From: Clostridium sp031626875
GTDB lineage: Bacteria; Bacillota; Clostridia; Clostridiales; Clostridiaceae
NCBI RefSeq assembly: GCF_031626875.1
Contig: NZ_JANDMF010000020.1
Span: forward strand, 25,258-89,257
Direction of reading: 5' to 3'
DNA: 64,000 nucleotides
Under the pieces are notes generated by a model, which had not been told where the DNA came from, searched no databases, and saw only the letters and a list, made by a program, of their open reading frames with translations. The position numbers and the translations under genes were made by a program. Shown here one piece after another: positions 34,584 through 44,018 of the stretch. Within the stretch, counting starts at the first letter, position 1. The number at the start of each line of letters is the position of its first letter.

Positions 34584-34629
34584 CAAAACTCTTAATTTTA
34601 AATTATTTTTTAAGATTAAGAGTTTTTAT
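34584..34629 (+). terminator. Terminator after the YhcH-like gene
   Basis: AAAACTCTTAATTTTAAA pairs with the TTAAGATTAAGAGTTTTT arm. Confidence 0.8.
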
Positions 34630-34711
34630 TACAATTACAAGAATATTTTGGTACAATATGAAAGGTAGTTCTAAAGTTGAAATTTAAGACAATAGAAGCA
34701 GGAGGAATGAC

Positions 34712-36136
34712 ATGATTCAAGAAGAACGAAAATTAAGATGGTATAACTTAGCATTAATGGCTTTTGTTGCAGTTTGGGGATTTGGAAACGTTGTTAACAA
34801 TTTCGCAAATCAAGGTTTAACGGTTATAGTATCTTGGATATTAATTATAGGATTATATTTTGTTCCATATGCCTTAATGGTAGGGGAATTAGGATCTGTA
34901 TTTAAAGATGGAAAAGCAGGTGTAAGTTCGTGGATAAGAGAAACCATGGGAGTTCAACTTGCTTATTTTGCAGGGTGGACATACTGGGTTGTTCATATAC
35001 CATATTTAGCACAAAAGCCACAAGCTATTTTAATAGCATTAGGTTGGGCTGTTGAAGGTGATGGAAACTTAGTTAGTGGAATGAATACAATGGTGGCTCA
35101 AACAATAATATTAGCAATATTCTTATTTTTTGTGTGGGTAGCATCAAGAGGAATTACTTCATTAAAGAGAATTGGAACAATTGCTGGAACAGCAACATTT
35201 GTGATGTCAATACTGTATATACTGTTAGTTATTACAGCACCTGCACTTACAGGAATGTCTATAGCAACTACAAATATAAGTTTTCATACAATAGTACCCA
35301 AATTTGATTTTACATATCTTACAACTCTATCAATGTTAGTATTTGCTGTAGGTGGATGTGAGAAGATATCACCATATGTAAATAATACTAACAATCCGAC
35401 TAAAGAGTTTCCGAGAGGAATGATAGTACTTGCTATAATGGTGGCTATATCAGCAATACTAGGATCAATAGCTATGGGAATGATGTTTGATGCAAATGCA
35501 ATTCCAAAGGATCTTATGATGAATGGACAATATTATGCATTTAAGATGTTAGGACAATATTATGGGGTTGGAAATTTATTACTAATAATATATGCTATTG
35601 CAAATATGACAGCTCAAGTATCAGCGTTAGTATTTTCAATAGATGCACCACTTAAAGTATTACTTGCAGATACAGATGAAAATTATGTTCCTAAATCATT
35701 AACAAAAATAAATAAGCATGGAGCACCTATAAATGGATATTATATGACTACTATATTAGTGGGAATATTAATAATAGTTCCAGCACTTGGTATTGGTGAT
35801 ATGAATGAACTATTTAATTGGCTATTAAAGCTTAACTCTGTTGTAATGCCACTTAGATATCTTTGGGTATTCTTAGCATTTATAGCATTGAAAAAAGCAG
35901 CTAATAAATACAAATCGGAATATAAATTTGTTAAGAATGATAAAATTGCATTAATTTTTGGGATATGGTGTTTTGTATTTACTGCTTTTGCATGTATTAT
36001 GGGGATGTTCCCAACAGGAATAGAAAAATTCACAGGAGATTGGTGGTTTAGATTAGGGTTAAATGTTATAACACCATTTATACTTTTAGGATTAGGACTA
36101 ATTTTACCTAAAATTGCAAGAAGAAAAAAAGTATAA
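34712..36136 (+). CDS. APC-family amino-acid permease (YjeM/GadC-like)
   Basis: A 474-aa transporter with about 12 helices. The first helix has AFVAVWGFGNVVNNFANQGL, the usual APC helix-1 break, and it ends in a Lys/Arg-rich tail (RRKKV). Layout and conserved AYFAGWTYWVVHIPYLAQKPQ match the glutamate:GABA-type antiporter subgroup YjeM. Substrate unproven. GGAGG precedes the ATG. Confidence 0.85.
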   Translation: MIQEERKLRWYNLALMAFVAVWGFGNVVNNFANQGLTVIVSWILIIGLYFVPYALMVGELGSVFKDGKAGVSSWIRETMGVQLAYFAGWTYWVVHIPYLAQKPQAILIALGWAVEGDGNLVSGMNTMVAQTIILAIFLFFVWVASRGITSLKRIGTIAGTATFVMSILYILLVITAPALTGMSIATTNISFHTIVPKFDFTYLTTLSMLVFAVGGCEKISPYVNNTNNPTKEFPRGMIVLAIMVAISAILGSIAMGMMFDANAIPKDLMMNGQYYAFKMLGQYYGVGNLLLIIYAIANMTAQVSALVFSIDAPLKVLLADTDENYVPKSLTKINKHGAPINGYYMTTILVGILIIVPALGIGDMNELFNWLLKLNSVVMPLRYLWVFLAFIALKKAANKYKSEYKFVKNDKIALIFGIWCFVFTAFACIMGMFPTGIEKFTGDWWFRLGLNVITPFILLGLGLILPKIARRKKV

Positions 36137-36328
36137 GATAAAAAGGCATTCGAAAGAGTGTCTTTTAAAATTTTCAAAGAATTTTATATGTTATTTTAAA
36201 TTTTATGGCTCCAATTATCGATTTAAAAAATCACTTCTTAAGAAATTATTAATGTATTTTGACTTTATATTGTCAATTTATAATTGTATAATAAGATAAA
36301 ATATATAATACAAGCAGAGGTAAGGCAT

Positions 36329-36592
36329 ATGAATAAAATTTATTTAAAGACTATTATGTATATTTTAATTGCTATCTTGGCTGTTGTAGTCTTTTTTAGA
36401 ATACTACCATATCTAGTTGTTGCTGGATTAGTAGCTTATGTGGTTTTAAAAATAGTTAGATATTTTAAAGATAAACCAGATAGAGCTAGATTTCAAAATA
36501 ATTCAGGTGGCATATTTAATGGGAATAAAGTTAATATAGAAGATGATATTGATCCTAAACAAGCAATTGATGTTGATTATAAGGATGTTTAA
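36329..36592 (+). CDS. Small membrane protein, unknown
   Basis: An 87-aa protein with one long or two short hydrophobic stretches (residues about 7-46) and a polar C-terminal tail (KDKPDRARFQNN.., ending IDVDYKDV). No family recognised. ATG 36329 is chosen for GAGGTAAG just before it. A strong terminator follows. Confidence 0.6.
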   Translation: MNKIYLKTIMYILIAILAVVVFFRILPYLVVAGLVAYVVLKIVRYFKDKPDRARFQNNSGGIFNGNKVNIEDDIDPKQAIDVDYKDV

Positions 36593-36597
36593 GAAAG

Positions 36598-36646
36598 AGA
36601 AAAAACCTAGGTAAGTTTCTAACAAGATATACCTAGGTTTTTTATT
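36598..36646. terminator. Terminator after the small membrane protein
   Basis: AAAAAACCTAGGTA pairs with TACCTAGGTTTTTT, then ATTTTATTTT. Confidence 0.88.
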
Positions 36647-36999
36647 TTATTTTAATATAAAAATTATATTGTCTCTTTGATTAGGGACTATTTTTTTTGT
36701 TTACAAAATATTAAAAAAATTAAGAAATTACGTGGATATATTTGGAAAATGGCATATCTTATAAATGAAAAAATATACAATTTGTAGGTATAAATAAAAA
36801 AGGTTGGTAAAAAAACATAAAAACTTTGCAAAAGCTATTTACTTTATATTGAAAATGTTATAAAATAATCCTGTAAATATTTTCAATAGCTAATTAGGGG
36901 TATTTTGGACAATATGATATAGAATTCAAATTATATAAGTTATTGATAAATTTAATTCTAATAGATTAATATATGTAGATTAGTAATAGGAGGGATTAC
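36647..36999. other. Leader region of the PTS-like operon
   Basis: About 350 bp without an ORF. The notable element is the perfect 10-bp inverted repeat at 36847-36888. No cre of good quality and no certain promoter were seen. Confidence 0.5.
36847..36888. repeat. 10-bp inverted repeat upstream of the PTS genes
   Basis: TATTGAAAAT and ATTTTCAATA around a 22-nt loop. Could be an operator or an antitermination-related hairpin. Confidence 0.45.
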
Positions 37000-37317
37000 A
37001 TGATGAAGAACGTACTTGTTATAAGTAGAGGTAGTGGACAATCTAGGTCATTTAAAAAATATATGGATGATTACACTATAAAAAATAATTTGCCAATAGA
37101 GTGGATATATGCATCAGATAAAAATTATGGAGAAGAAATTTCTACTAAGGATATAAAAGTAGTTATAATTTCACCAGAGGTGATGTTAGCAGAGGCATCA
37201 ATCAAGACTGAACTAGATTCAAAGGGAATAAATTATATTTCTATTAAACCATCAGCTTTTGGATTAAAACAAACGGAAAAGTTTATGCCAGATGTTTTAA
37301 AATATATTGGAGAATAA
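37000..37317 (+). CDS. PTS cellobiose-type IIB-like protein lacking the phospho-cysteine
   Basis: A 105-aa protein of the size and order of lactose/cellobiose IIB subunits. The P-loop that normally reads ..C-x-x-G-M-S-T-S here reads VISRGSGQS, and the whole protein has no cysteine. The rest (VVIISPEVMLAEASIKTEL, then PSAFGL) follows the IIB fold. It cannot carry phosphate on cysteine and may be regulatory or use another residue. Followed by a small gene and IIC. GGAGGG precedes the ATG. Confidence 0.7.
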   Translation: MMKNVLVISRGSGQSRSFKKYMDDYTIKNNLPIEWIYASDKNYGEEISTKDIKVVIISPEVMLAEASIKTELDSKGINYISIKPSAFGLKQTEKFMPDVLKYIGE

Positions 37318-37335
37318 TAAATTTGGGTGATAGTA

Positions 37336-37644
37336 ATGGGAGATATCATTTTTACTAGAGAGTATCAAGATATACAAAATCTTTCAGAATATAAAATATT
37401 TATTAATGGAGAAGAGGTTAACTCTATATCCAATGGATCAAGAAAGGTAATTAGTTTAAAACCTGGTGAGTATGATATTTTTATTAAATGTATGGGATCA
37501 AAAAGTCCTACAAAGCAGGTAATAATAAATAAGAAAGAAACATTAAGATTAAGTTGTGGATCAAATCTTACTGGAATAAAAATGGCTTTTAGTTGGTTAT
37601 TTATTTTTAGTAAAAATAAGATTTATCTAAAAGAAACAATTTAA
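37336..37644 (+). CDS. Uncharacterised 102-aa protein between PTS genes
   Basis: Unknown family. It begins MGDIIFTREYQDIQN and has a beta-rich core reading YKIFINGEEVNSISNGS, then LKPGEYDIFIKC. This resembles a small PEGA/carboxypeptidase-regulatory-like domain, in which a short peptide loop is displayed by a beta sandwich. No signal peptide. ATG 37336 is chosen (GGGTGA before it) over GTG 37327. It is coupled to the IIB-like gene, 18 bp upstream. Confidence 0.55.
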   Translation: MGDIIFTREYQDIQNLSEYKIFINGEEVNSISNGSRKVISLKPGEYDIFIKCMGSKSPTKQVIINKKETLRLSCGSNLTGIKMAFSWLFIFSKNKIYLKETI

Positions 37645-37666
37645 ATATTATGTTCTAAAATAGAAA

Positions 37667-37690
37667 ATATAGTAATAAAAATTACTATAT
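37667..37690 (+). terminator. Terminator-like palindrome before the IIC gene
   Basis: ATATAGTAAT and ATTACTATAT around an A-rich loop. Confidence 0.45.
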
Positions 37691-37840
37691 CATAAATAAA
37701 GGGTTGACATTTTTTGTGGGAAGAAAAATGTAAATGATTAAATTTGTTATGTATGAGCTTTATTTGAACTTTTTGCAATGTAAAGGATTTAAATAAAGAA
37801 CATTCATATATATCAATTATTATTAGGGGGGAACAAAAAA

Positions 37841-39226
37841 ATGAGTTTTATGGACAAACTTTCTGCAACGTTAGAAAAATTTCTATTACCAATTGCGCAA
37901 AAAGTTGGTGGTCAAAGGCACTTAGTTGCTTTAAAAGATGGATTTATTGCTATTTTAACAGCCAATATGGCTGGTGCTATTGCTGTAATGATTAACTGTG
38001 TTTTCTTACAAAATACATCATTAATAGGTTCAAAATTAAATAAATTAGGATTTTGGGCAGATACTATACAACCATTTATTGATAAGTGGATTATAAATAT
38101 TGGTTGGGCTGTTCAACAAGGAACATTAAAGATTATATGCGTGTTGTTATTAGTAACAATTGCATATTCTTTAGCAAAATCATATGAATCAGATGCATTA
38201 TCAGCAGCAGCAATTTCAGTTGCATCATATTTTGCTATATTACCAGCAACTCTTACCAAGGATGTATTTACATTGAAAGATGGTGATTATGTTCAAGGTG
38301 TTAGTGATGTTTTTTCACTTAATTTTATGGGTGCTAATTCAATGTTTACAGCTATTATAACTGCTTTTGTTGCAACAGAAATATTTGTTAGAATAACCAA
38401 AAAAGGCTGGGTTGTTAAAATGCCAGAAACAGTGCCGCCAGCAGTTTCTAAGTCATTTGCAGCAATAATTCCTGGTTCTATTACATTGGTGATTTTTGGT
38501 ATTATAAAAGTTTTATTTGACAATATTTTCAGTAAAGATGTTCCAACTTGGATTTTCGATACTATTCAATCTCCATTGATGAGCTTAGGACAATCACCAG
38601 CAACATATATTTTCTTAATATTTATTGCACAGTTCTTATGGTTCTTTGGTCTACATGGTATGAATATAGCAGAAGGTGTTCTTACACCAATGTATAAACC
38701 AGCACTACTTGAAAATACTGATTTGGTATCAAGAGGATTACCACCAAAATATATAATAACAAGAAACTTTGTTGATGTTTATGGTTCTATTGGAGGATCA
38801 GGAGCAACTGGGGCATTAGTAATTGCAATATATATATTCTCTAAGAAACAAGAGGCTAAAGAACTTGCAAAATTAGCAACAGCTCCAGCATTTTTCCAAA
38901 TTAATGAACCAGTTATATTTGGATTGCCAATAGTTTTAAATGTAGTTTACTTTATACCATTTATACTTACTTCACCAATACTAATGGGAATTGCATATTT
39001 CTTTACAAAGATAGGTGTGGTCAATTATATTTCTCAGGATCCAGGATGGACTTGTCCACCAATAATTTCAGCATTCTTTGCTACTAATGGAGACTTTAAA
39101 GCTGTGATACTTGCAGCAGTATTGTTAGTAATAGCTGTATGTATATACGCTCCATTTGTAATAGTTTCAAATAGAATGGGAAATGTTGAAGAGGATTATG
39201 GTGCTGGAAACAGTGCAAATGTTTAA
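37841..39226 (+). CDS. PTS system cellobiose/lactose-type IIC permease
   Basis: A 461-aa sugar-translocating subunit of the CelB/LicC class: N-terminal FLLPIAQKVGGQRHLVALKDGF, several helices, and the substrate-site segment FQINEPVIFGLPIVLN. Takes up beta-glucosides or chitobiose-like sugars when paired with phosphorylating IIA and IIB proteins. No IIA is nearby and the only local IIB-like gene lacks its cysteine, so partners must be encoded elsewhere. TTAGGGGGG precedes the ATG; a TTGACA is present at 37704-37709. Confidence 0.9.
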   Translation: MSFMDKLSATLEKFLLPIAQKVGGQRHLVALKDGFIAILTANMAGAIAVMINCVFLQNTSLIGSKLNKLGFWADTIQPFIDKWIINIGWAVQQGTLKIICVLLLVTIAYSLAKSYESDALSAAAISVASYFAILPATLTKDVFTLKDGDYVQGVSDVFSLNFMGANSMFTAIITAFVATEIFVRITKKGWVVKMPETVPPAVSKSFAAIIPGSITLVIFGIIKVLFDNIFSKDVPTWIFDTIQSPLMSLGQSPATYIFLIFIAQFLWFFGLHGMNIAEGVLTPMYKPALLENTDLVSRGLPPKYIITRNFVDVYGSIGGSGATGALVIAIYIFSKKQEAKELAKLATAPAFFQINEPVIFGLPIVLNVVYFIPFILTSPILMGIAYFFTKIGVVNYISQDPGWTCPPIISAFFATNGDFKAVILAAVLLVIAVCIYAPFVIVSNRMGNVEEDYGAGNSANV

Positions 39227-39327
39227 TTAAGTATAAAACTATATTATATTGAGGATGCATAAGCTTGGCTTATGCATTCTTTATTAGTATAATAATAGCA
39301 AAAGTATAAAAGTATGGAGGTAATTAT

Positions 39328-39975
39328 ATGGGGTTTTCAAATTCAGCCATAATTAAATATCCAGTTGAAAAGGTTTTTAATTTATTTATAAGACAAGCAA
39401 AGAGGGAGTTCCCTAAATTTAATGAAAGCAATCCAATAGGGTGTTCTATAACTAAAAGAGTTGGAGCATATTCTGTTCAAAGTGCAACTTTAAAAGTAGA
39501 GATTACAGATTATAAAAAGAATGAATTATATCAAATTACGAGCACAAGCCCTGATAGAATTTATTATTCTACTTATGAGTTTGAAATTATTGATGAGAAT
39601 TCAACCAGGATTACATTGATAGAGGAAGATAAGTCAACAGGTTTTTTTGTTTGGTTTAATGTAATACTACAAAATATCTTGTTTAAAAACAGGATAAAGA
39701 GAAGATTTAAATTCTTTATTGAAGGACTTATAAGAGAAATTGAAATATATGATGAAAAATTATCTAAAAATTCAAAGACAAGAATTGAAGAAGCTAAAAA
39801 AGAAGAAGCTAAGGCTGAGGCTAGAAAAGCTAAAGAAGCAGCTTTAAAGGTTGAAAGAGAAGCAAAAGAAGCTAGACTTGCGGCTGAAAAAGCTATGGAG
39901 GAAGCCAAGACTTTAGAAGAACAAGCAAAAAAGGCTATTAAAGAAGCTGAAGATAAAGCTTCAGATATAGATTAG
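39328..39975 (+). CDS. SRPBCC/DUF3284-like protein with a C-terminal coiled coil
   Basis: A 215-aa protein. Residues 1-140 look like an SRPBCC/START-type helix-grip domain (KYPVEKVFNLFI, then GAYSVQSATLKVEI, ending IEGLIREIEIY), similar to DUF3284 proteins found next to PTS genes. Residues ~148-213 are an uninterrupted Ala/Lys/Glu-rich coiled coil. It follows the IIC gene closely, with GGAGG before the ATG. Exact function unknown. Confidence 0.55.
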   Translation: MGFSNSAIIKYPVEKVFNLFIRQAKREFPKFNESNPIGCSITKRVGAYSVQSATLKVEITDYKKNELYQITSTSPDRIYYSTYEFEIIDENSTRITLIEEDKSTGFFVWFNVILQNILFKNRIKRRFKFFIEGLIREIEIYDEKLSKNSKTRIEEAKKEEAKAEARKAKEAALKVEREAKEARLAAEKAMEEAKTLEEQAKKAIKEAEDKASDID

Positions 39976-40068
39976 CATATAAAATAATTTAGAAGTATAG
40001 TAAAATATGCATTGTAAATAGTGTTTAAAGTAGTATAATGTATACATGAATCTTGTGAGGTAGTTTTT

Positions 40069-40296
40069 ATGAAGACAGAATTAATTAACATTATGCAAAT
40101 AGTTTTTGTATTAATGCTTCTTGTTGGGGTTATTACATATGCTTTTACAGTGTATAAGAATCAAATAAGAAACTTTAATAGCAACTTAATAAAAAAGATA
40201 TATATTATGTTCTTAGATTTTTCTAGACATATGATAATAAAAAATTATGTTTCTTTTGAAAAGTATGATATTTGGCGGTATTGTGTACATTTTTAA
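40069..40296 (+). CDS. Small single-span membrane protein, unknown
   Basis: A 75-aa ORF with one clear transmembrane helix (about 7-28) and a basic tail. GAGGTAG stands before the ATG and TATAAT lies ~40 bp upstream. No family recognised. It precedes the yidC paralog by 46 bp. Confidence 0.4.
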   Translation: MKTELINIMQIVFVLMLLVGVITYAFTVYKNQIRNFNSNLIKKIYIMFLDFSRHMIIKNYVSFEKYDIWRYCVHF

Positions 40297-40342
40297 TTGA
40301 AGTGATGTTTCTAGATATACTTTTAATTTTAGGAGGAGAAAA

Positions 40343-40987
40343 ATGAACATCATTTCAGAAGTATTAAAAAATTCACTTAATTACTTTTTCAGTATAACAG
40401 GAGATTTAGGTATAGCTATTATATTACTGACTATATTAGTAAAGTTTCTACTTGTACCTATATCATTTAAGCAAAAAATAAGTATGCAAAAAAGCCAAAA
40501 AATTTCTTTGGAGCTTGAAAAAATAAAAGAAAAATATAAAAATAATAAAAAGAAATTAGAACAAGAACTACAAAAACATTATGAAAAGAGTGCAAAAGGA
40601 GTATTTGGTGGTTTTATTATACTACTTCAACTTCCAATAATATATGCTTTATATCATGCAGTTTTAAGTATGGATTTTCAGGTTGGAACTATACTTGTTC
40701 CATGGGTAACTAACCTTAATATGGCAGATGGAGCATTTATTATACCAATTATATATGTTATGACAGCACTTAGCTCAAACATACTATATTATATACCATT
40801 TTTCAAGATATCAGCACAAGCTAAGTTAAGTAAAGCTAACATTATAATGACCAGTGTAATGAGTATTATAATTACAATAAAGGCTCCTGTAGCAATAAGT
40901 TTATATTTTATAGCATCAAGCTTATTTTCTTTTGTGGAAGAAATAGTTTTTAGAATATATATTAGAAGAAAAGAAATTACTATTTAG
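40343..40987 (+). CDS. YidC/Oxa1-family membrane insertase, short form
   Basis: A 214-aa insertase. Hydrophobic segments at about 20-40, 88-110, 128-150 and 165-200. A long cytoplasmic coiled hairpin (KQKISMQKSQKISLELEKI..) follows the first helix, as in YidC. It lacks the lipoprotein signal of Gram-positive SpoIIIJ/YidC and is not next to rnpA/jag, so it is probably the second, specialised paralog. AGGAGG precedes the ATG. Confidence 0.82.
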   Translation: MNIISEVLKNSLNYFFSITGDLGIAIILLTILVKFLLVPISFKQKISMQKSQKISLELEKIKEKYKNNKKKLEQELQKHYEKSAKGVFGGFIILLQLPIIYALYHAVLSMDFQVGTILVPWVTNLNMADGAFIIPIIYVMTALSSNILYYIPFFKISAQAKLSKANIIMTSVMSIIITIKAPVAISLYFIASSLFSFVEEIVFRIYIRRKEITI

Positions 40988-41008
40988 AAGTTAATATAAA
41001 AAGATTAG

Positions 41009-41045
41009 ATTATAGGTGGAGTTATCTGCCTATAATTTTTTTGCT
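41009..41045 (+). terminator. Terminator after the yidC paralog
   Basis: ATTATAGG / GCCTATAAT-type arms (8 bp with an inner mismatch) followed by TTTTTTT. Confidence 0.85.
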
Positions 41046-41396
41046 CTAAAGTATAATTAACAAATGAAATATTATTATAAAATAAAATTACTTTTATACT
41101 TAATATTAATTATATGAAATTTTCTATTATTTTTGATAATATGTTAACAAGTTGAAAAAATTAATTATAATAAATCAATAGAAAATAAGGAAACTTTAAT
41201 CTTGTTAAATGAAATAATGTATACTATAATAAAAAATTATGTTAAGCGAAACTATTTTTACTAATATATAATAATTGTTACCCAAAAATAACAAAGATGG
41301 GTAATGATTTTCACTATTAAAAATAGTATAATAAAACCTAAGGAAGTGTAATGTTTGCCTTGTATTGGTATAACATTATAATAATAGGAGGAATAT
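41046..41396. other. Gap upstream of polA
   Basis: AT-rich, without ORF. It has a TTACCC/GGGTAA inverted repeat (41278-41304), and TTGCCT...TATAAT (41355-41382), which is so near the polA start codon that it may not be the real promoter. Confidence 0.5.
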
Positions 41397-44006
41397 ATGG
41401 AAAGATTATTGATACTAGATTCCAATTCACTTATGAATAGAGCATTTTATGCATTACCACCTTTAACTAATAGTGAAGGAATTCATACAAATGCCATTTA
41501 TGGGTTTACAAACATGTTACTAAAAATGAAGGAAGACTTTAAACCAGATTATATAGTTGCAGCTTTTGATAGAAAAGCTCCTACATTTAGACATGTTGAA
41601 TATGATGACTATAAAGCAGGCAGAAAAAAGATGCCAGAAGAATTAGCAGAACAATTTCCATTAATAAAAGAAATTTTAAAATTGTTATCAATTAATATTT
41701 TTGAAATAGATGGGTTCGAAGCAGATGATATAATAGGAACTGTGGCTAGGGTAGCAGAGAAGAATAATATTGAGGTTTATGTGGTTACTGGAGATAAAGA
41801 TGCTCTTCAACTTGCTACAGATAAAGTTAAAGTTGTTATTACTAAAAAGGGAGTAACAGAGACTGCTATTTATGATGAAAAAACTTTTGTAGAAGAATAT
41901 AATGTAACTCCAACTCAATTTATTGATGTAAAAGGTTTAATGGGAGATAAGTCAGATAATATTCCTGGAGTACCAGGAGTAGGTGAGAAAACTGCATTTA
42001 AACTTATTCAAACCTATGGTTCTGTAGAAGAAGTACTTAATCATATAGATGAAATAGCAGGTAAAAAACTTAAAGAAAATTTGGAGACTTATAGAGAACA
42101 AGCAATTTTTTCAAAAAAGTTAGCTACAATTATGACAGAAGTACCAATAGAAATAGATTTAGATGAAATTAAAAGTAAAGAAAATTATGATAGAGAAAAG
42201 CTTAAGACTTTATTAATTAGACTAGGGTTAAAAACTATACTAACTAAACTAAGTGATGGAGCAGAGGAAGAAGAAAAAGAAGATAATATAGTAATTGAAA
42301 AGATAAATACTATAGAAGGTATGAAAGAAGTATTGTCAAAAGAAAAAGAAGTATCATATATAGTATATTCAACATTAAATAGTTCCTTGTATTCTAAAAT
42401 TGAAATGGATAAACTTATTTTAGGTTCAAAAAATAAAGGAACAGAAATTGCTGTAAAAGATATTTTAGATAAAGATAAAGAAGAAGGTATTAAGGCAATT
42501 AAAGCATTTATGGAAGATGAGTCTATTAAAAAAGTAGTTCATGATGCTAAAGGATTAATAACTATATTACACAAAGAGAATATAGAGCTTAAGTCTTTTG
42601 AATTTGACACAGCTATTGGAGCTTATTTAGTTGATTCTTCTAAAGGAGAATATAAGTTAATTGATTTAGTAAATCAATACTTAGGAGAAAATCCGAAGGG
42701 AGAAGGATGGGAAATAATTATAAAGCTTTCTTCATATATGAAAGAAATATATGAAATTTTAAAGAAGAGAATAGCAGATGATGGAATGGCGGAACTCTAT
42801 TATAAAATAGAACTTCCACTTGTATCTGTATTATCATACATGGAAAGTCAAGGCTTTAATATAGATCAAGATATGCTTGAAAAACTTGCTGTTAAGTTTA
42901 AAGAGGAAATAGAAAAAACACAAAAAGAAATATTTAAACTAGCTGAAGAGGAATTTAATATAAATTCTCCAAAACAACTTGGAAAAATACTTTTTGAAAA
43001 GCTTGATTTACCTGTTATTAAGAAAACTAAGACAGGATATTCAACTAATGCAGAAGTCCTTGAAAAGCTTCAAGATAAACACCCTATAATATCAAATATA
43101 AATTTCTTTAGACAAATAACTAAGCTTAATTCTACTTATGTGGAAGGGTTAAAAAAAGTTATAGATGAAGATGGTTTTATACATTCTAGTTTTAATCAAG
43201 CTGTAACTACTACAGGAAGGTTATCAAGTACTGAACCAAACCTTCAAAACATACCTATTAAATATGAAATGGGAAGAGAAATAAGAAAGGTATTTATTCC
43301 AAAAGAAAAAGGAGATATACTATTATCTTGTGACTATTCTCAAATTGAACTTAGAGTGCTTGCACATATGGCTGGAGATGAAAATATGATTAATGCCTTT
43401 AAGGAGCATAGTGATATTCATACTAAAACAGCTTCTGAAGTGTTTAATGTTCCAATAGAAGACGTAACTTCACTTATGAGAAGTAGGGCTAAGGCAGTTA
43501 ACTTTGGAATAGTATATGGCATAAGCGATTTTTCTTTAGCACAAGATTTAAAGATAACTAAAAAGGAAGCTTCAGAATATATGAAAATTTATTTTGATAG
43601 ATATCCTAAGATAAAAACTTATTTAGAAGAGGTTGTAGAAAAGGCTAAAAAAGATGGTTATGTTTTAACTATATTTAATAGAAGAAGATTTATACCTGAA
43701 ATTAAATCATCAAATAAAATAGTTAAAGCGTTAGGGGTAAGGTTAGCTATGAATGCACCAATTCAAGGAAGTGCAGCAGATATAATAAAAATAGCTATGG
43801 TTAGTGTATATAATAGATTAAAAAGTGAAAGACTAAAAAGTAGTTTAATTTTACAAGTTCATGATGAACTTATATTAAATGTAAAAAAAGAAGAAGAGGC
43901 TTTAGTTAAAGCTTTAGTTATAGAAGAAATGGAAAATGCAGTGAAACTACATGTGTCTATGGAAGTGGATGCTAATGAAGGAACTACATGGTATGAAGCT
44001 AAATAA
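41397..44006 (+). CDS. polA: DNA polymerase I
   Basis: An 869-aa repair and replication polymerase. The 5'-3' nuclease domain (1-~290) has LDSNSLMNRAFYALPPL and DVKGLMGDKSDNIPGVPGVGEKTA. The middle domain (about 300-460) lacks the DxE residues of a working 3'-5' exonuclease, as in other Firmicutes. Palm motifs: A LLSCDYSQIELRVLAHM, O-helix RSRAKAVNFGIVYGIS, C VHDELIL. AGGAGG precedes the ATG. coaE follows after 12 bp. Confidence 0.96.
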   Translation: MERLLILDSNSLMNRAFYALPPLTNSEGIHTNAIYGFTNMLLKMKEDFKPDYIVAAFDRKAPTFRHVEYDDYKAGRKKMPEELAEQFPLIKEILKLLSINIFEIDGFEADDIIGTVARVAEKNNIEVYVVTGDKDALQLATDKVKVVITKKGVTETAIYDEKTFVEEYNVTPTQFIDVKGLMGDKSDNIPGVPGVGEKTAFKLIQTYGSVEEVLNHIDEIAGKKLKENLETYREQAIFSKKLATIMTEVPIEIDLDEIKSKENYDREKLKTLLIRLGLKTILTKLSDGAEEEEKEDNIVIEKINTIEGMKEVLSKEKEVSYIVYSTLNSSLYSKIEMDKLILGSKNKGTEIAVKDILDKDKEEGIKAIKAFMEDESIKKVVHDAKGLITILHKENIELKSFEFDTAIGAYLVDSSKGEYKLIDLVNQYLGENPKGEGWEIIIKLSSYMKEIYEILKKRIADDGMAELYYKIELPLVSVLSYMESQGFNIDQDMLEKLAVKFKEEIEKTQKEIFKLAEEEFNINSPKQLGKILFEKLDLPVIKKTKTGYSTNAEVLEKLQDKHPIISNINFFRQITKLNSTYVEGLKKVIDEDGFIHSSFNQAVTTTGRLSSTEPNLQNIPIKYEMGREIRKVFIPKEKGDILLSCDYSQIELRVLAHMAGDENMINAFKEHSDIHTKTASEVFNVPIEDVTSLMRSRAKAVNFGIVYGISDFSLAQDLKITKKEASEYMKIYFDRYPKIKTYLEEVVEKAKKDGYVLTIFNRRRFIPEIKSSNKIVKALGVRLAMNAPIQGSAADIIKIAMVSVYNRLKSERLKSSLILQVHDELILNVKKEEEALVKALVIEEMENAVKLHVSMEVDANEGTTWYEAK

Positions 44007-44018
44007 GGAGGCGTAGAA

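Noticed and set aside
41355..41382. polA promoter TTGCCT-16-TATAAT
   Set aside because: Transcription would begin at about the ribosome-binding site and leave almost no leader, so it is not called as a promoter.
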